A stretch of 22,010 bases of DNA from DASYAE01 sp036501535. Its GTDB lineage: Bacteria; Actinomycetota; Actinomycetes; Streptomycetales; Catenulisporaceae. Positions 14,796-22,010 of this stretch are shown one piece after another. The notes beneath the pieces are model-generated. The model was not told the origin of the DNA. It was given only the letters and a program-made list of their open reading frames with translations, and ran no database searches. A program made the position numbers and the translations under genes. The DNA is taken from NCBI GenBank assembly GCA_036501535.1, contig DASYAE010000056.1, forward strand, positions 1 through 22,010. Direction: 5' to 3'. Position 1 is the stretch's first letter. Each line of letters begins with the position of its first letter.

Positions 14796-15308
14796 TCAGT
14801 AGTGGATGCAGGACGTCTTGATGTCGATGGGCACTGTCTCGGTCTGCAGGGTGCTGCCGTCGTTCGCCCACAGGGTGATGTCGAACGACGAGTTCACCGC
14901 CAGCCCGCTGGGCACCGTCACCTCGGCGTAGCCCTCCACGAACGTGTTCGGGGTGCTCACGCCGACCGGCCCGGTGCCGTTGCTCCAACCGGGCGGGATG
15001 GGGGCGCCGGCGGTCTCGGCGGAGACCACGCCGTTGGTGAAGGTGATCAGCAGGCTGCCGGACGAGGTGACGCCGGCCGGCAGGTTGGACGCGCCGACGG
15101 CGATCGAGGTGGACCAGGTGCCGTTCAGGTCGATCTCCAGGTCCAGCGCCGCGCCGGCCGGGGTGGAGCAGGCGGGGCGGGCGGTGGACTGGTCGACGAG
15201 CTGCCAGCCCGAGGCGGCCGCCGCCGGTGTGGTCGCGGCGATCAGCGCGCCGATGGTCATGCCGGCGGTCGCGAGCGCCGACGTGCGTCGCGGCGTGAGT
15301 TTCAACAT
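14796..15308 (-). CDS. Small secreted protein of unknown function
   Basis: The ATG at 15308 has AGGA 5 nt upstream. The 170-residue product has a standard signal peptide (MLKLTPRRTSALATAGMTIG, then an Ala-rich stretch ending near residue 32). The mature protein is rich in Thr, Ser, Gly and Val with predicted beta strands, has only two cysteines (47 and 167) that probably form a disulfide, and ends SCIHY. I recognise no family; an Ig-like or other beta-sandwich fold is a guess. It starts 14 bp after the HAF remnant and is probably co-transcribed from the promoter at 16512-16540. It is convergent with the response regulator gene, 81 bp away. Confidence 0.75.
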   Translation of the reverse strand: MLKLTPRRTSALATAGMTIGALIAATTPAAAASGWQLVDQSTARPACSTPAGAALDLEIDLNGTWSTSIAVGASNLPAGVTSSGSLLITFTNGVVSAETAGAPIPPGWSNGTGPVGVSTPNTFVEGYAEVTVPSGLAVNSSFDITLWANDGSTLQTETVPIDIKTSCIHY

Positions 15309-15322
15309 GGTCGTCCTTCTGG

Positions 15323-15790
15323 TCAGCTGGTCGGGGTCAGCAGGAAGGTGTGCGTGTTGCCGTTGGTGTTGTTCACGGCGTCGACGAGGATCTGGCCGGC
15401 GTCGTTGATCGAGGTGGCGTCGGTCAGCGTCCAGCCGAAGCCGGCCGGGATGAGGCTGTTGAGATCCTGGAAGGAGCCGTTCGCGTAGACGAACGCGTCG
15501 TTGAACGTGGAGCCGCTGCCGGTGACGCCGTAGGTCTGGCCGACGAACACGCCGGAGTCGTTGACCGCCGCGGGCACCGTGTCGATGTTGAAGGCGCCCA
15601 GGTCGGTCATCGCGCCGTTGCTGTAGCTGAAGACGTGGTCTGCGTCGCTCGCGGTCTGCGAGTTGCCGACGATCAGGCCGTTGACGTTGATCGCGTAGGC
15701 GGCCGCGTTCGGTCCGCCGAGCGTGCCCAGGTCCGTCTTGACGCCGCCGCTGGGCGGGCGGTACGGATGGAGCGGGCGTTGGGCTCGATG
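15323..15790 (-). pseudogene. Remnant of an extracellular HAF-repeat protein gene (5' end missing)
   Basis: The frame encodes HAF-type repeats: TDLGTLGGPNAAAYAINVNG followed by LIVGNSQTAS, then MTDLGAFNIDTVPAAVNDSG followed by VFVGQT, then ATSINDAGQILVDAVN, ending at TGA 15323-15325. Upstream it runs straight into the TGA that ends the kelch gene (15791-15793), in the same frame, with no ATG, GTG or signal peptide before the first repeat. An ATG at 15610 would keep only 95 residues and cut through a repeat. HAF proteins are normally much longer and exported, so this is a C-terminal remnant or the 3' half of a deletion fusion. Confidence 0.65.
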
Positions 15791-16468
15791 TCATGGGGTG
15801 TACAGCTCGGCGCTGGCCAGCTGGGTGAACTTGTGCTTGACGAAGTTCACCCCGCCGGAGACGAGGACCTGCCCGTTCGCCAGGACCGTCGCGGTCTGGG
15901 CCTCGCGCGCGGTGTTCATCGACCCGGTCGTGCTCCAGGCGTTGGTGGCCGGGTTGTAGAGGATGGCGCCGGCGGTGCTCGACGGGTTCGAGTCCAGGCC
16001 GACGAGACCGCCCTACACGAGCACGTCGCCGTCGCCGAGCAGGTTCGCGTCCTGCCCTGAGCGGACCACGGTCATACTCCCGGTCGCCGTCCACCGGCCG
16101 GTCGCCGGGTTGTAGAGCTCTGCGCTGATCAGCGCGCCCTGCGCGTTGCTCCCGCCGGCCACCAGCACGTCGCCGTCCGGCAGCAGGGTGGCGCTCTGGC
16201 CCTGCCGGGCGGTGGTCATGCTGCCGGTGGCCGTCCACGCCCCGGTGGCCGGGTTGTAGAGCTCTGCGCTCGACAGTGAGGTGTTGTCGTCCTCCCCGCC
16301 GGCGACCAGCACCTGACCGTTCGGCAGCAGCGTGGCGGTGTCGTCGAACCGCGCGGTGTTCAGCGACCCGGTCATGCTCCAGGTGCCGGAGCCGGCCGCG
16401 TGGGCAGCGGCGCAGCAGAGCGCCGTCAGCATGGCGCAGATTACTGATATCCGCTGTCGTGTTCTCAT
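15791..16468 (-). pseudogene. Secreted kelch-repeat protein gene with in-frame stop
   Basis: ATG 16468 (GAGG about 9 nt upstream) begins a signal peptide (MRTRQRISVICAMLTALCCA, then AAHAAG). Kelch-type beta-propeller repeats follow: TATLLPNGQVLVAGG, SATLLPDGDVLVAGG, DANLLGDGDVLV then a stop then GGL, and TATVLANGQVLVSGG, with SAELYNPATG between blades. The TAG at 16013-16015 is codon 152 and falls exactly where Ala or Ser stands in the other repeats; TCG to TAG would be one base change. The frame continues open after it to SAELYTP and a TGA at 15791-15793. Four blades in 225 codons is short for a propeller, so the gene may be both interrupted and shortened. The first 151 residues could still be made and exported. 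Confidence 0.75.
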
Positions 16469-16511
16469 GCCACAGTGCCTCAGCTTCTTCCGGGGTGCCA
16501 CGATGCCGACA

Positions 16512-16540
16512 CTGTTAGCGCTAACAATCCGGCCCGTCAA
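16512..16540 (-). promoter_or_regulatory. Sigma-70-type promoter for the kelch/HAF/secreted-protein run
   Basis: On the minus strand TTGACG (16540-16535) is followed by a 17-bp spacer and TAACAG (16517-16512), a good housekeeping-type promoter for actinomycetes. Transcription would start near 16505, leaving a leader of about 37 nt before the kelch ATG at 16468. The -10 overlaps a LacI-type operator. Confidence 0.7.
16513..16526. promoter_or_regulatory. LacI-family-type operator overlapping the kelch gene promoter
   Basis: TGTTAGCGCTAACA is a perfect 14-bp palindrome with the AGCGCT core of LacI-family sites. It covers the -10 element, so a bound repressor would block initiation. It shares the core but not the flanks with the palindrome at 514-527, suggesting a different repressor of the same family. 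Confidence 0.75.
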
Positions 16541-16709
16541 CGCCGCGATCCCATGCCCTGATTCATGCCGACGCGCCGCTCACCCCCGCCGACCAGCATT
16601 TCCGCTGGCCGCGCCAACCACCGCCGCGCAGACCCACTGCACCCACCGCCCCCGGGGGACCGCCCACGCCCATGCAAGACAGCGCAAGGCAGCACAACCC
16701 ACCGCACCA

Positions 16710-19598
16710 TCACCCGCAGGCCTCGATGGCGGCCCGCGCCGCCGCAGGGTCGATCCGTGCAAGCACGCTTAAAGGCTCAACCCAGCCGCCGATGGCCAGC
16801 GCCTGGACCAACAGCCGCCGGGCCTCAACCCACTCGCCGCAGTGCTCTGCTATCGCCGCGAGCGCCCGCCCCCGCTCCATGGACACCTCGATCGACTGAG
16901 CAAGCACCTCGGCCTCAGCCACCCAACCGGCCCGAGCCGTCGCCTCGACGACGTCGGCCAGGCTTCTCGACCGCCCCTCGAACTCCTCCGTCTTGCGTGA
17001 CGCTGCTTCAGCGGCACCCGCGAAGTCACCAACCGCGACCAGCGCCTTCTGCCTTGCATGAAGCGTGGTGTACTCATGCGCCAATCGGTGCGCCCGCTCC
17101 TGCTCTCCGGCCGCGACCATCGCCTCGACCACTGCGATAAGCGCGCCCTCCCGCCCCAGATTGCTCGGCCGAGGCACGGCAAGCGCCAAGGCGGCAGCTC
17201 GTTCGCGCTCACCGATCGCCAGCATCGCCTCGATCGCGTTGGCCAGCCCGTGCCCCCGCCAGTGCTCATCCTCGATGGCTTTCGCGATCTGCTCCGCCTC
17301 ACCCGCGAGCCCGGCGGCCCGCCCATAATTCCCGGAGGCCACCCACGCTCCGGTGACGATCGCCAACCCGGCCGCCAGCCTGTCCGACCGAGTCAGCGTC
17401 CTGGCCACCGCCTCCGCATCAGCAGCCAACCGCGCCGCCCGCTCGCTCTCCCCGGACCGCGCCCTTACAGACGCAATCATTCCCAGAGCCTTGACACGAT
17501 CCTCGATCCCCAGCGGCTCCGCCCGAACAACCGGATCACGAACCGTGTCCGCCACCATCTCCGCCAGTTCGAGCTCACCGACCTCAACCAAGGCCTCGAC
17601 TGCGGCGACGATGGCCGACGCCCGGTCAAACCCTTGTCCCACACCGTCCGTGAACGCCCGGATGACGGCCACAGCCTCGCCCGCCAGCCGCGCCCGCAAC
17701 TCCCCATCGGTCGTCGCCCTGACCACACTTGCCAGCGCTTCAACACGCCGCCGCGGGCTGCCGATCAACCGCGCATCCGCCTCCGCCTCCGCCACCGTCA
17801 CCGTCACAGCCCCCGCCACCCCGTCCGCGATCCCAGCCCCCTCCCTAAGCCCCTCCACAGTCGGGACCGGCGGAACACTCGCGGCGCGGGCAACCTTCTC
17901 GGCCCGAGCCCGGTCGCCAAGAGCGCACCACGCCTGCGCAACGAGTGCCAGCGCCGCCGCGCGCCAGCCGAGCCGATCATCTGCGCGCGCCACGGCTTCG
18001 GCCCGCGCGACGAGACCGACCGCGCGCTCGCGACCGCCGCCCCGAAAGACCTTCTCAGCAACCCAAACCATGGCTTCGGCCTGGTCGAACGGATCGAAAG
18101 GGAACCGCCTGTCGTGTGCCCCACCGGCCGACGGCTCGCACGTAATCGTCCGAACCACAGCCTCCGCCCGCTCCCGCTCGCCAAGCGCGGCCCAAGTCCG
18201 CGCGACGATATCCGCCGCCTGCGCCCGAACCTGCGCGACAACCGCCGGCGGCCAGCTCTCATACAAGGGCACGAAAGTATCCGTCGTGCCGATCTCGCCT
18301 TCGGCCAGCGCCGCCGCCTCGATCGCATGATCGTGATCGCCCTCGCGATCTAGCGCCGCCGCCACCTTAGCCAGCGCCTTGATCCGATCGGCCGTGACAG
18401 GCAGCCGACGCGCCTCCGCAAAGGCCGCCATGTGATCGCCGCTCCAGAAAAGCTCCTCCAACCCAGGATGCCGCGAGCCGATCTCAGGCCACTCAACGTC
18501 CCCTGTCCGCGACCAGGTCCCTTCCTCCCTATCCCGCTCCCGCTCCCCAACAGCTTTCCGCACCGCCGCAAGCGCCGCCTGCCGTTCCTCGCCGTCCACC
18601 ATCGACTGCGCGACCCGCTCGGCCCAATCCAGATCCCACCCCGGAGTCACCCCGCAGATCAGCTCATTGAGCGAGTACTGCCCGGCCTCGTCACCGTCGG
18701 CGCAGTCGACCCACCGCGCGATGGCCTCAGCCAGATCACCGCCACCGCCACCCCCGACAACCCGCGCCACATCGATGACCGCCTGCCACGACTCACCAAC
18801 CTCCTCGATATCCCGAGCGAGACTGTGGCCACGCGCCACATTGCCGAGCACCGCCCAGACCGACGCAAGCCGCACCGACACAGGCCGGTCGCGCAAACCC
18901 GCCCGGCGCACGGACAGTCTCAACGCCACGCCCAGATCCGGCTCGCTCTCCCAGTCAAGCGCGTCCTGAGCCTCACAGACCGAGGCCAGGATCGCCGCAG
19001 GGCCGCCGGGCAGATCCAGCAGCCGATCGTCACGCTCCATATCAAGAGCCAGTTCAACCAACTGATCCAACTCGCCGCCCGCGTTCGCGTCCGCGGCCGC
19101 ACCCTCCCGGTCAGCCACCACGACCCGCAGATCAGGCCGCACCTTCCCGGGAACCCACGACGCCTGCGACACTTCCAGATCACCCGAGTCGACGAGTACC
19201 AGCACCAGCCGCCGATCGGCGTACCCGGCCAACCCCACCGCCCATTCCAGCAGTTGCGGCAGCTGCCGATCACGATCCGAGTCCAACTCCGACTGCGGCG
19301 GCCCCACGATGGCCGACAACTGGTCCACCAGCGCTTCGCGCATCCCCCAGCCAGCCGACTCGCCGCCGAAGTACGACACCACCCACGTGCCCTCCGGCGG
19401 ATGCAGCGCGAACCACGCCAGCAGGCCAGTCACATCGCCACACACCCCACCACGCCAGACCACAGCCAGCTCGTCGCCCAAACACCATTCAGCGAGCTCC
19501 CCGACCTCCGCCTCCCGCCCCACCAGCACGGTCGGCGCCACCGCCCGCACCTGGTCGACATATCCCGACCACAACCACCACGGCGCTCCTGACAGCAT
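16710..19598 (-). CDS. STAND-NTPase-like protein with degenerate P-loop and long helical (TPR-like) repeat array
   Basis: The 962-residue protein starts MLSGAPWWLWSGYVDQVR and then APTVLVGREAEVGELAEW, the usual opening of a family of actinomycete STAND-type ATPases. In those I recall, an AGKS P-loop follows; here the same place reads RGGVCGDVTGLLAWF (about 49-63), so the Lys/Ser that bind ATP are lost. A Walker-B-like strand remains (RRLVLVLVDSGD, 129-140). From about residue 400 to the end are some thirteen degenerate helical-hairpin repeats of the type ALaxVxxAxxxxGExERA, as in TPR-like scaffolds. The ATG at 19598 sits in the gene-proximal copy of a 44-bp duplication. It is 79 bp after the uracil-DNA glycosylase gene on the same strand. 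A signalling or defence role is only an analogy with STAND proteins; the lost P-loop argues for a scaffold. Confidence 0.75.
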   Translation of the reverse strand: MLSGAPWWLWSGYVDQVRAVAPTVLVGREAEVGELAEWCLGDELAVVWRGGVCGDVTGLLAWFALHPPEGTWVVSYFGGESAGWGMREALVDQLSAIVGPPQSELDSDRDRQLPQLLEWAVGLAGYADRRLVLVLVDSGDLEVSQASWVPGKVRPDLRVVVADREGAAADANAGGELDQLVELALDMERDDRLLDLPGGPAAILASVCEAQDALDWESEPDLGVALRLSVRRAGLRDRPVSVRLASVWAVLGNVARGHSLARDIEEVGESWQAVIDVARVVGGGGGGDLAEAIARWVDCADGDEAGQYSLNELICGVTPGWDLDWAERVAQSMVDGEERQAALAAVRKAVGERERDREEGTWSRTGDVEWPEIGSRHPGLEELFWSGDHMAAFAEARRLPVTADRIKALAKVAAALDREGDHDHAIEAAALAEGEIGTTDTFVPLYESWPPAVVAQVRAQAADIVARTWAALGERERAEAVVRTITCEPSAGGAHDRRFPFDPFDQAEAMVWVAEKVFRGGGRERAVGLVARAEAVARADDRLGWRAAALALVAQAWCALGDRARAEKVARAASVPPVPTVEGLREGAGIADGVAGAVTVTVAEAEADARLIGSPRRRVEALASVVRATTDGELRARLAGEAVAVIRAFTDGVGQGFDRASAIVAAVEALVEVGELELAEMVADTVRDPVVRAEPLGIEDRVKALGMIASVRARSGESERAARLAADAEAVARTLTRSDRLAAGLAIVTGAWVASGNYGRAAGLAGEAEQIAKAIEDEHWRGHGLANAIEAMLAIGERERAAALALAVPRPSNLGREGALIAVVEAMVAAGEQERAHRLAHEYTTLHARQKALVAVGDFAGAAEAASRKTEEFEGRSRSLADVVEATARAGWVAEAEVLAQSIEVSMERGRALAAIAEHCGEWVEARRLLVQALAIGGWVEPLSVLARIDPAAARAAIEACG

Positions 19599-19647
19599 CC
19601 GCAATATCCCGACCACAACCACCACGGCGCTCCTGACAGCATCCGCA
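19560..19647. repeat. Perfect 44-bp tandem duplication over the STAND-like gene start
   Basis: Copies 19560-19603 and 19604-19647 are identical. Each holds the same start region (ATG at 19598 and at 19642, minus strand). Because 44 is not a multiple of three, only the 19598 ATG is in frame with the gene; the upstream ATG reads MLSGAPWWLWSGY and then runs into a wrong frame until a stop at 19430. Confidence 0.95.
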
Positions 19648-19677
19648 CACACTACCCACATCGCAGGAGCCTGCGAG

Positions 19678-20442
19678 CTATTCGACGCTCCCGGCAAGCC
19701 GAACAGCCTCCCGCAATACGCCCTCGAGCATGTCCACAGTCAACGTGCCGGTAAAGGTGTTGCGCTGGCTAGGGTGATAGCAGCCGAGCAGATGCAGGCC
19801 CGACTCCCCCGCCCCACTGTCACCCCCAGCCAGAACGGCATGGGCACCATGCCCGAACCTCGGCCGTGGCCGCGGCACCGCCCATCCAGCCTCACCCAGC
19901 GTGGGCAGCAGCGCCTGCCACGCGAAGGCTCCGAGCACGACGGCCACACGCAGCGTCGGCTGCAACAGGCTCAGTTCGCGCGCGAGCCACGGCTGGCAGG
20001 CGTCGCGCTCCGCCGGCGTCGGCTTGTTCTCGGGCGGCGCACAGTGCACCGGCATCGTGATCCGCACCCCGTGAAGCTTGAGCCCGTCTCCCCGACGTGT
20101 AGACGTGGGCTGCGAAGCGAGGCCGACGGTGTGCAGGGCCGCATACAGAAAGTCTCCGGCGGCATCGCCGGTGAACGCACGGCCCGTGCGGTTGCCGCCG
20201 TGCGCGGCCGGGGCCAGCCCCACGACCGCGATCACAGCGTCGGGCGGCCCGAAGCCGGGCACCGGCCGACCCCAGTAGTCCCAGTCGAGATAGGCACGCC
20301 GCTTGACTAACGCAACCTCCTCCCGCCAGGCCACGAGCCGCGGGCAGGCCCGGCAACCGCTGATCGCGCCGTCGAGCTCGGCCAGTGTCCGCGCCGCGGC
20401 AGCGCTCACCCGGGTCTCAACCTGCTCCGGCCCGGCACTCAT
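19678..20442 (-). CDS. Uracil-DNA glycosylase, family 5 (UdgB type)
   Basis: This 254-residue enzyme would remove uracil, and probably other deaminated bases, from DNA as the first step of base excision repair. Motif A reads GLAPAAHGGNRTGRAFTGD (75-93), the family 5 form lacking the acidic residue of classical enzymes. The second motif is CYHPSQRNTFTG (221-232). Cys30 and Cys33 (CRACPRL), Cys134 and Cys149 are placed to hold a 4Fe-4S cluster. The ATG at 20442 has GGGAGGT just upstream; the frame is open further back, but only as a shadow of the divergent methyltransferase gene. A GATAAT on the minus strand at 20461-20466 may be the -10 of a very short leader. The STAND-like gene follows downstream. 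Confidence 0.93.
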   Translation of the reverse strand: MSAGPEQVETRVSAAAARTLAELDGAISGCRACPRLVAWREEVALVKRRAYLDWDYWGRPVPGFGPPDAVIAVVGLAPAAHGGNRTGRAFTGDAAGDFLYAALHTVGLASQPTSTRRGDGLKLHGVRITMPVHCAPPENKPTPAERDACQPWLARELSLLQPTLRVAVVLGAFAWQALLPTLGEAGWAVPRPRPRFGHGAHAVLAGGDSGAGESGLHLLGCYHPSQRNTFTGTLTVDMLEGVLREAVRLAGSVE

Positions 20443-20526
20443 CCCGACCTCCCACGCAGGATTATCGCCCGCCCGGCCCAGCCTCACTATCTTGGACGAC
20501 GACACTTCCAAGAGAGGTCCCCTGAC

Positions 20527-21123
20527 GTGGACGAACGACTGGCCGCACTGCTCGACGAACTGCACCACCACGGCGTCGGCCACGACGCGGACAAGCCCGA
20601 TCGCCTCGATCGGCTCCGCAACCTCGAGCCGGACACCGCCGCCCTGCTCGCCGTGATCGTACGCGCCACCGGGGGACGCAACGTCTTGGAGCTGGGCACC
20701 TCCAACGGCTATTCGACCCTGTGGCTGGCCGACGCGGTCCGCGCCAACGGCGGCCGCCTGACCAGCGTAGAAATCGAGGCCGACCGCAGCACCCAAGCCG
20801 CGAACAACCTCGACCGCGCCGGCCTGCGTCCAGTGGTCGAGCTGCGCATCGAAGACGCAGCGGACGTGTTGAAGGCCTCGCCGGACGAGGAATGGGACGT
20901 GATCTTCCTCGATGCAGAGCGCCCCGCCTACCCGTCCTACTGGCCCGACCTGGTCCGGACACTCAAGCCAGGCGGCCTACTGGCAGTCGACAACGTGATC
21001 TCACACGCCGACCAGGTAGCCGAGTTCCGGGCACTGGTCAGCGCAGATCCCAAAATGACCGAAGCGCTCTCCCCCACGGGAGCCGGCCTCCTGCTGGTCG
21101 TGCGCGACCGAGCGGCCACCTGA
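20527..21123 (+). CDS. SAM-dependent O-methyltransferase (family 3 type)
   Basis: This 198-residue class I methyltransferase is close in size and motifs to CCoAOMT/COMT-like bacterial enzymes. It has motif I VLELGTSNGYSTLWLA (from residue 53; SAM glycine loop), the acidic end of strand 2 at Glu82 (TSVEIEADR), WDVIFLDAERPAYPSYW with Asp119 in the metal/catalytic position, and LLAVDNVISH with Asp145-Asn146, all expected for a divalent-metal-dependent O-methyltransferase. The substrate cannot be told. The start is GTG 20527 with AGAGAGG about 8 nt upstream. It is divergent from the uracil-DNA glycosylase gene (84 bp) and 52 bp before the HAD gene on the same strand. Confidence 0.9.
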   Translation: MDERLAALLDELHHHGVGHDADKPDRLDRLRNLEPDTAALLAVIVRATGGRNVLELGTSNGYSTLWLADAVRANGGRLTSVEIEADRSTQAANNLDRAGLRPVVELRIEDAADVLKASPDEEWDVIFLDAERPAYPSYWPDLVRTLKPGGLLAVDNVISHADQVAEFRALVSADPKMTEALSPTGAGLLLVVRDRAAT

Positions 21124-21175
21124 GCGCCCAGGGGTGCGATTGACGCTCAAGGGGAGGCTGTCTGAGACTGGTCCC

Positions 21176-21868
21176 ATGATCACCGCCGTCATGTTCGACT
21201 TCTCGCAGACCCTGTTCCGCTGCGAGGAGACGGCATCGTGGCTCGACGCAGGGCTAGCGCGCTTCGGCCTAGACCTCCCGCCGAACGAGCGCGCCGCGCT
21301 GGCCGACCGACTGCTGAAGGCCGGAGCGATGCCAGGCGGCCCGGCACCCCACCGGATGCCGGAAGAACTGCAGCCCCTGTGGGACCGGCGTGACCTGAGC
21401 GAGGCCGACCACCGCGCGGCATATCAGGGACTCACCCTAAAGGCCGGACTCCCCGACCCCGCACTCGCACCGGTCCTCTACGACCGGCACATGGAGCCCG
21501 ACGCATGGCAGCCCTACCCCGACGCCGAGGCGACACTCAAGGAGCTGCGACGACGCAGGGTGTCAGTAGCCGTAGTCAGCAACATAGGCTGGGACTGCCG
21601 ACCGCTCTTCGTACACTTCGGCCTGGACGAACTGATCGACGTCTACGTGCTCTCCTACGAGCACGGCGCACAGAAACCCGATCCGGCACTGTTCCAGGTA
21701 GCGCTGGACGCCCTAGGCAGCACTGGTCCGCAGACACTGATGGTCGGAGACAATCCACAGGCCGACGGCGGCGCAGTCGCCCTCGGCTGCACCTTCCACC
21801 ACGTAGCCCCGATACCCGTCGCCGACCGACCAGATTCACTCGCCGCCGTGCTCGGATTGCTCGGTTGA
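21176..21868 (+). CDS. HAD-superfamily hydrolase
   Basis: The 230-residue protein has all four HAD motifs: I, FDFSQTLF with nucleophile Asp8; II, VVSNIGWD (Ser135); III, Lys167 in AQKPDPALF; IV, VGDNPQADGG (Asp192). A helical cap lies between motifs I and II. In motif I the usual second Asp (DxD) is Ser10, a variant seen in some DFSGT-type members. It is likely a small-molecule phosphatase or dehalogenase-like enzyme; the substrate is unknown. ATG 21176 begins the conserved MITAVMFDF, but the strong GGGGAGG at 21151-21157 is 18 nt away, so an upstream start (GTG 21134) is possible. It probably shares a transcript with the methyltransferase gene. Confidence 0.88.
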   Translation: MITAVMFDFSQTLFRCEETASWLDAGLARFGLDLPPNERAALADRLLKAGAMPGGPAPHRMPEELQPLWDRRDLSEADHRAAYQGLTLKAGLPDPALAPVLYDRHMEPDAWQPYPDAEATLKELRRRRVSVAVVSNIGWDCRPLFVHFGLDELIDVYVLSYEHGAQKPDPALFQVALDALGSTGPQTLMVGDNPQADGGAVALGCTFHHVAPIPVADRPDSLAAVLGLLG

Positions 21869-21877
21869 CCCTGACGT

Positions 21878-21908
21878 CTCGCCGGTGTCAGCACTCCCAT
21901 CCGGCGAG
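21878..21908. terminator. Possible hairpin at the convergent 3' ends
   Basis: CTCGCCGG (21878-21885) pairs with CCGGCGAG (21901-21908) across a 15-nt loop. It begins 9 bp after the HAD stop codon and overlaps the end of the converging gene. It has no T run, and the right arm is coding sequence, so this is tentative. Confidence 0.3.
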
Positions 21909-22010
21909 GATGTCGAGTTCCTGGTCGGGTCGGTAGTCGTGGGCGTGGTCGACGCGGTAGGTGTGTCCGGTGTGTCGGGAGGTCCATTCCACGCTGCGTC
22001 CGGGCACGAT
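21888..22010 (-). CDS. 3' end of an unidentified gene
   Basis: The last 40 codons enter from the right edge and end at TGA 21888-21890, with coding-type GC bias throughout. The visible part is rich in His, Asp and Arg (EWTSRHTGHTYRVDHAHDYR, then PDQELDILAGWEC as the C-terminus). I do not recognise the family from this fragment. It is convergent with the HAD gene, 19 bp away. Confidence 0.6.
   Translation of the reverse strand: MVPGRSVEWTSRHTGHTYRVDHAHDYRPDQELDILAGWEC

Noticed and set aside
14796..16238. A 480-codon open frame on the minus strand covering the kelch, HAF and secreted-protein region
   Set aside because: Only its last 170 codons (from ATG 15308) are real. Upstream it is Arg/Gly/Pro-rich shadow of the kelch and HAF frames, which show recognisable repeats.
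16593..16608. Small hairpin CCAGC/GCTGG after the STAND-like gene as a terminator
   Set aside because: The stem is only 5 bp with no T run, too weak to call in GC-rich DNA.
17058..18353. A 431-codon plus-strand frame opposite the STAND-like gene, and a similar one at 18432-19592
   Set aside because: Both are Arg/Pro-rich with no ribosome site, and are antisense to a gene with regular helical repeats.
1..22010. tRNA, rRNA, insertion sequence or phage attachment site
   Set aside because: No cloverleaf, rRNA stretch, transposase, integrase or terminal inverted repeats were recognised by eye on either strand. A covariance-model scan could still find a small RNA.

Overview
The window is high-GC DNA with strong third-position GC bias and GGAGG-type ribosome sites. 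It encodes a type VII secretion-style ATPase with a WXG100-like protein, a PknB-type kinase, NarL/DesK-type two-component proteins, LacI-type operators in front of secreted proteins, and a family 5 uracil-DNA glycosylase. Together these point to a filamentous actinomycete (Streptomycetales, Catenulisporales or similar). The sequence alone does not fix the genus.

Layout. 1-296 (minus): 5' end of a secreted protein with a CBM6-like carbohydrate-binding domain, preceded by a 395-bp spacer that holds a LacI-type palindrome. 692-1511: a small membrane-anchored protein and a stand-alone LuxR-type helix-turn-helix protein, convergent and overlapping by 14 bp. 1599-4753: a large secreted gene with a transglycosylase-like domain and a golvesin-C-terminal-like domain. 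It is broken by an internal deletion and frameshifts. 4801-5310: a two-TM, PH-like membrane protein.

5323-14714 looks like one functional block. A DesK/NarL-type histidine kinase (minus) is divergent from a 1482-residue FHA-FtsK/EccC-like ATPase. A WXG100-like protein with a repeat tail and a strong terminator follow, then a Ser/Thr kinase with an outside ricin-type lectin domain, then a NarL-type response regulator. The kinase could phosphorylate a partner read by the FHA domain of the ATPase, and the split histidine kinase/response regulator pair could control transcription. No eccB, eccD, eccE or mycosin gene is visible, so this is either a minimal or an orphan type VII-like module.

14796-16540 (minus) is a leftward run of secreted-protein genes from one promoter with an overlapping LacI-type operator. 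It holds a kelch gene with an in-frame TAG, a start-less HAF-repeat remnant, and an intact 170-residue exported protein. 16710-19598 (minus) is a STAND-NTPase-like protein with a long helical repeat array and a lost P-loop; its start codon region is a perfect 44-bp tandem duplication. 19678-20442 (minus) is uracil-DNA glycosylase. Divergent from it are an O-methyltransferase and a HAD phosphatase, and the window closes with the 3' end of an unidentified minus-strand gene.

The most interesting points are the kinase/FHA/WXG100 module, the frame-changing 44-bp duplication at the STAND gene start, and the cluster of decayed extracellular-protein genes.
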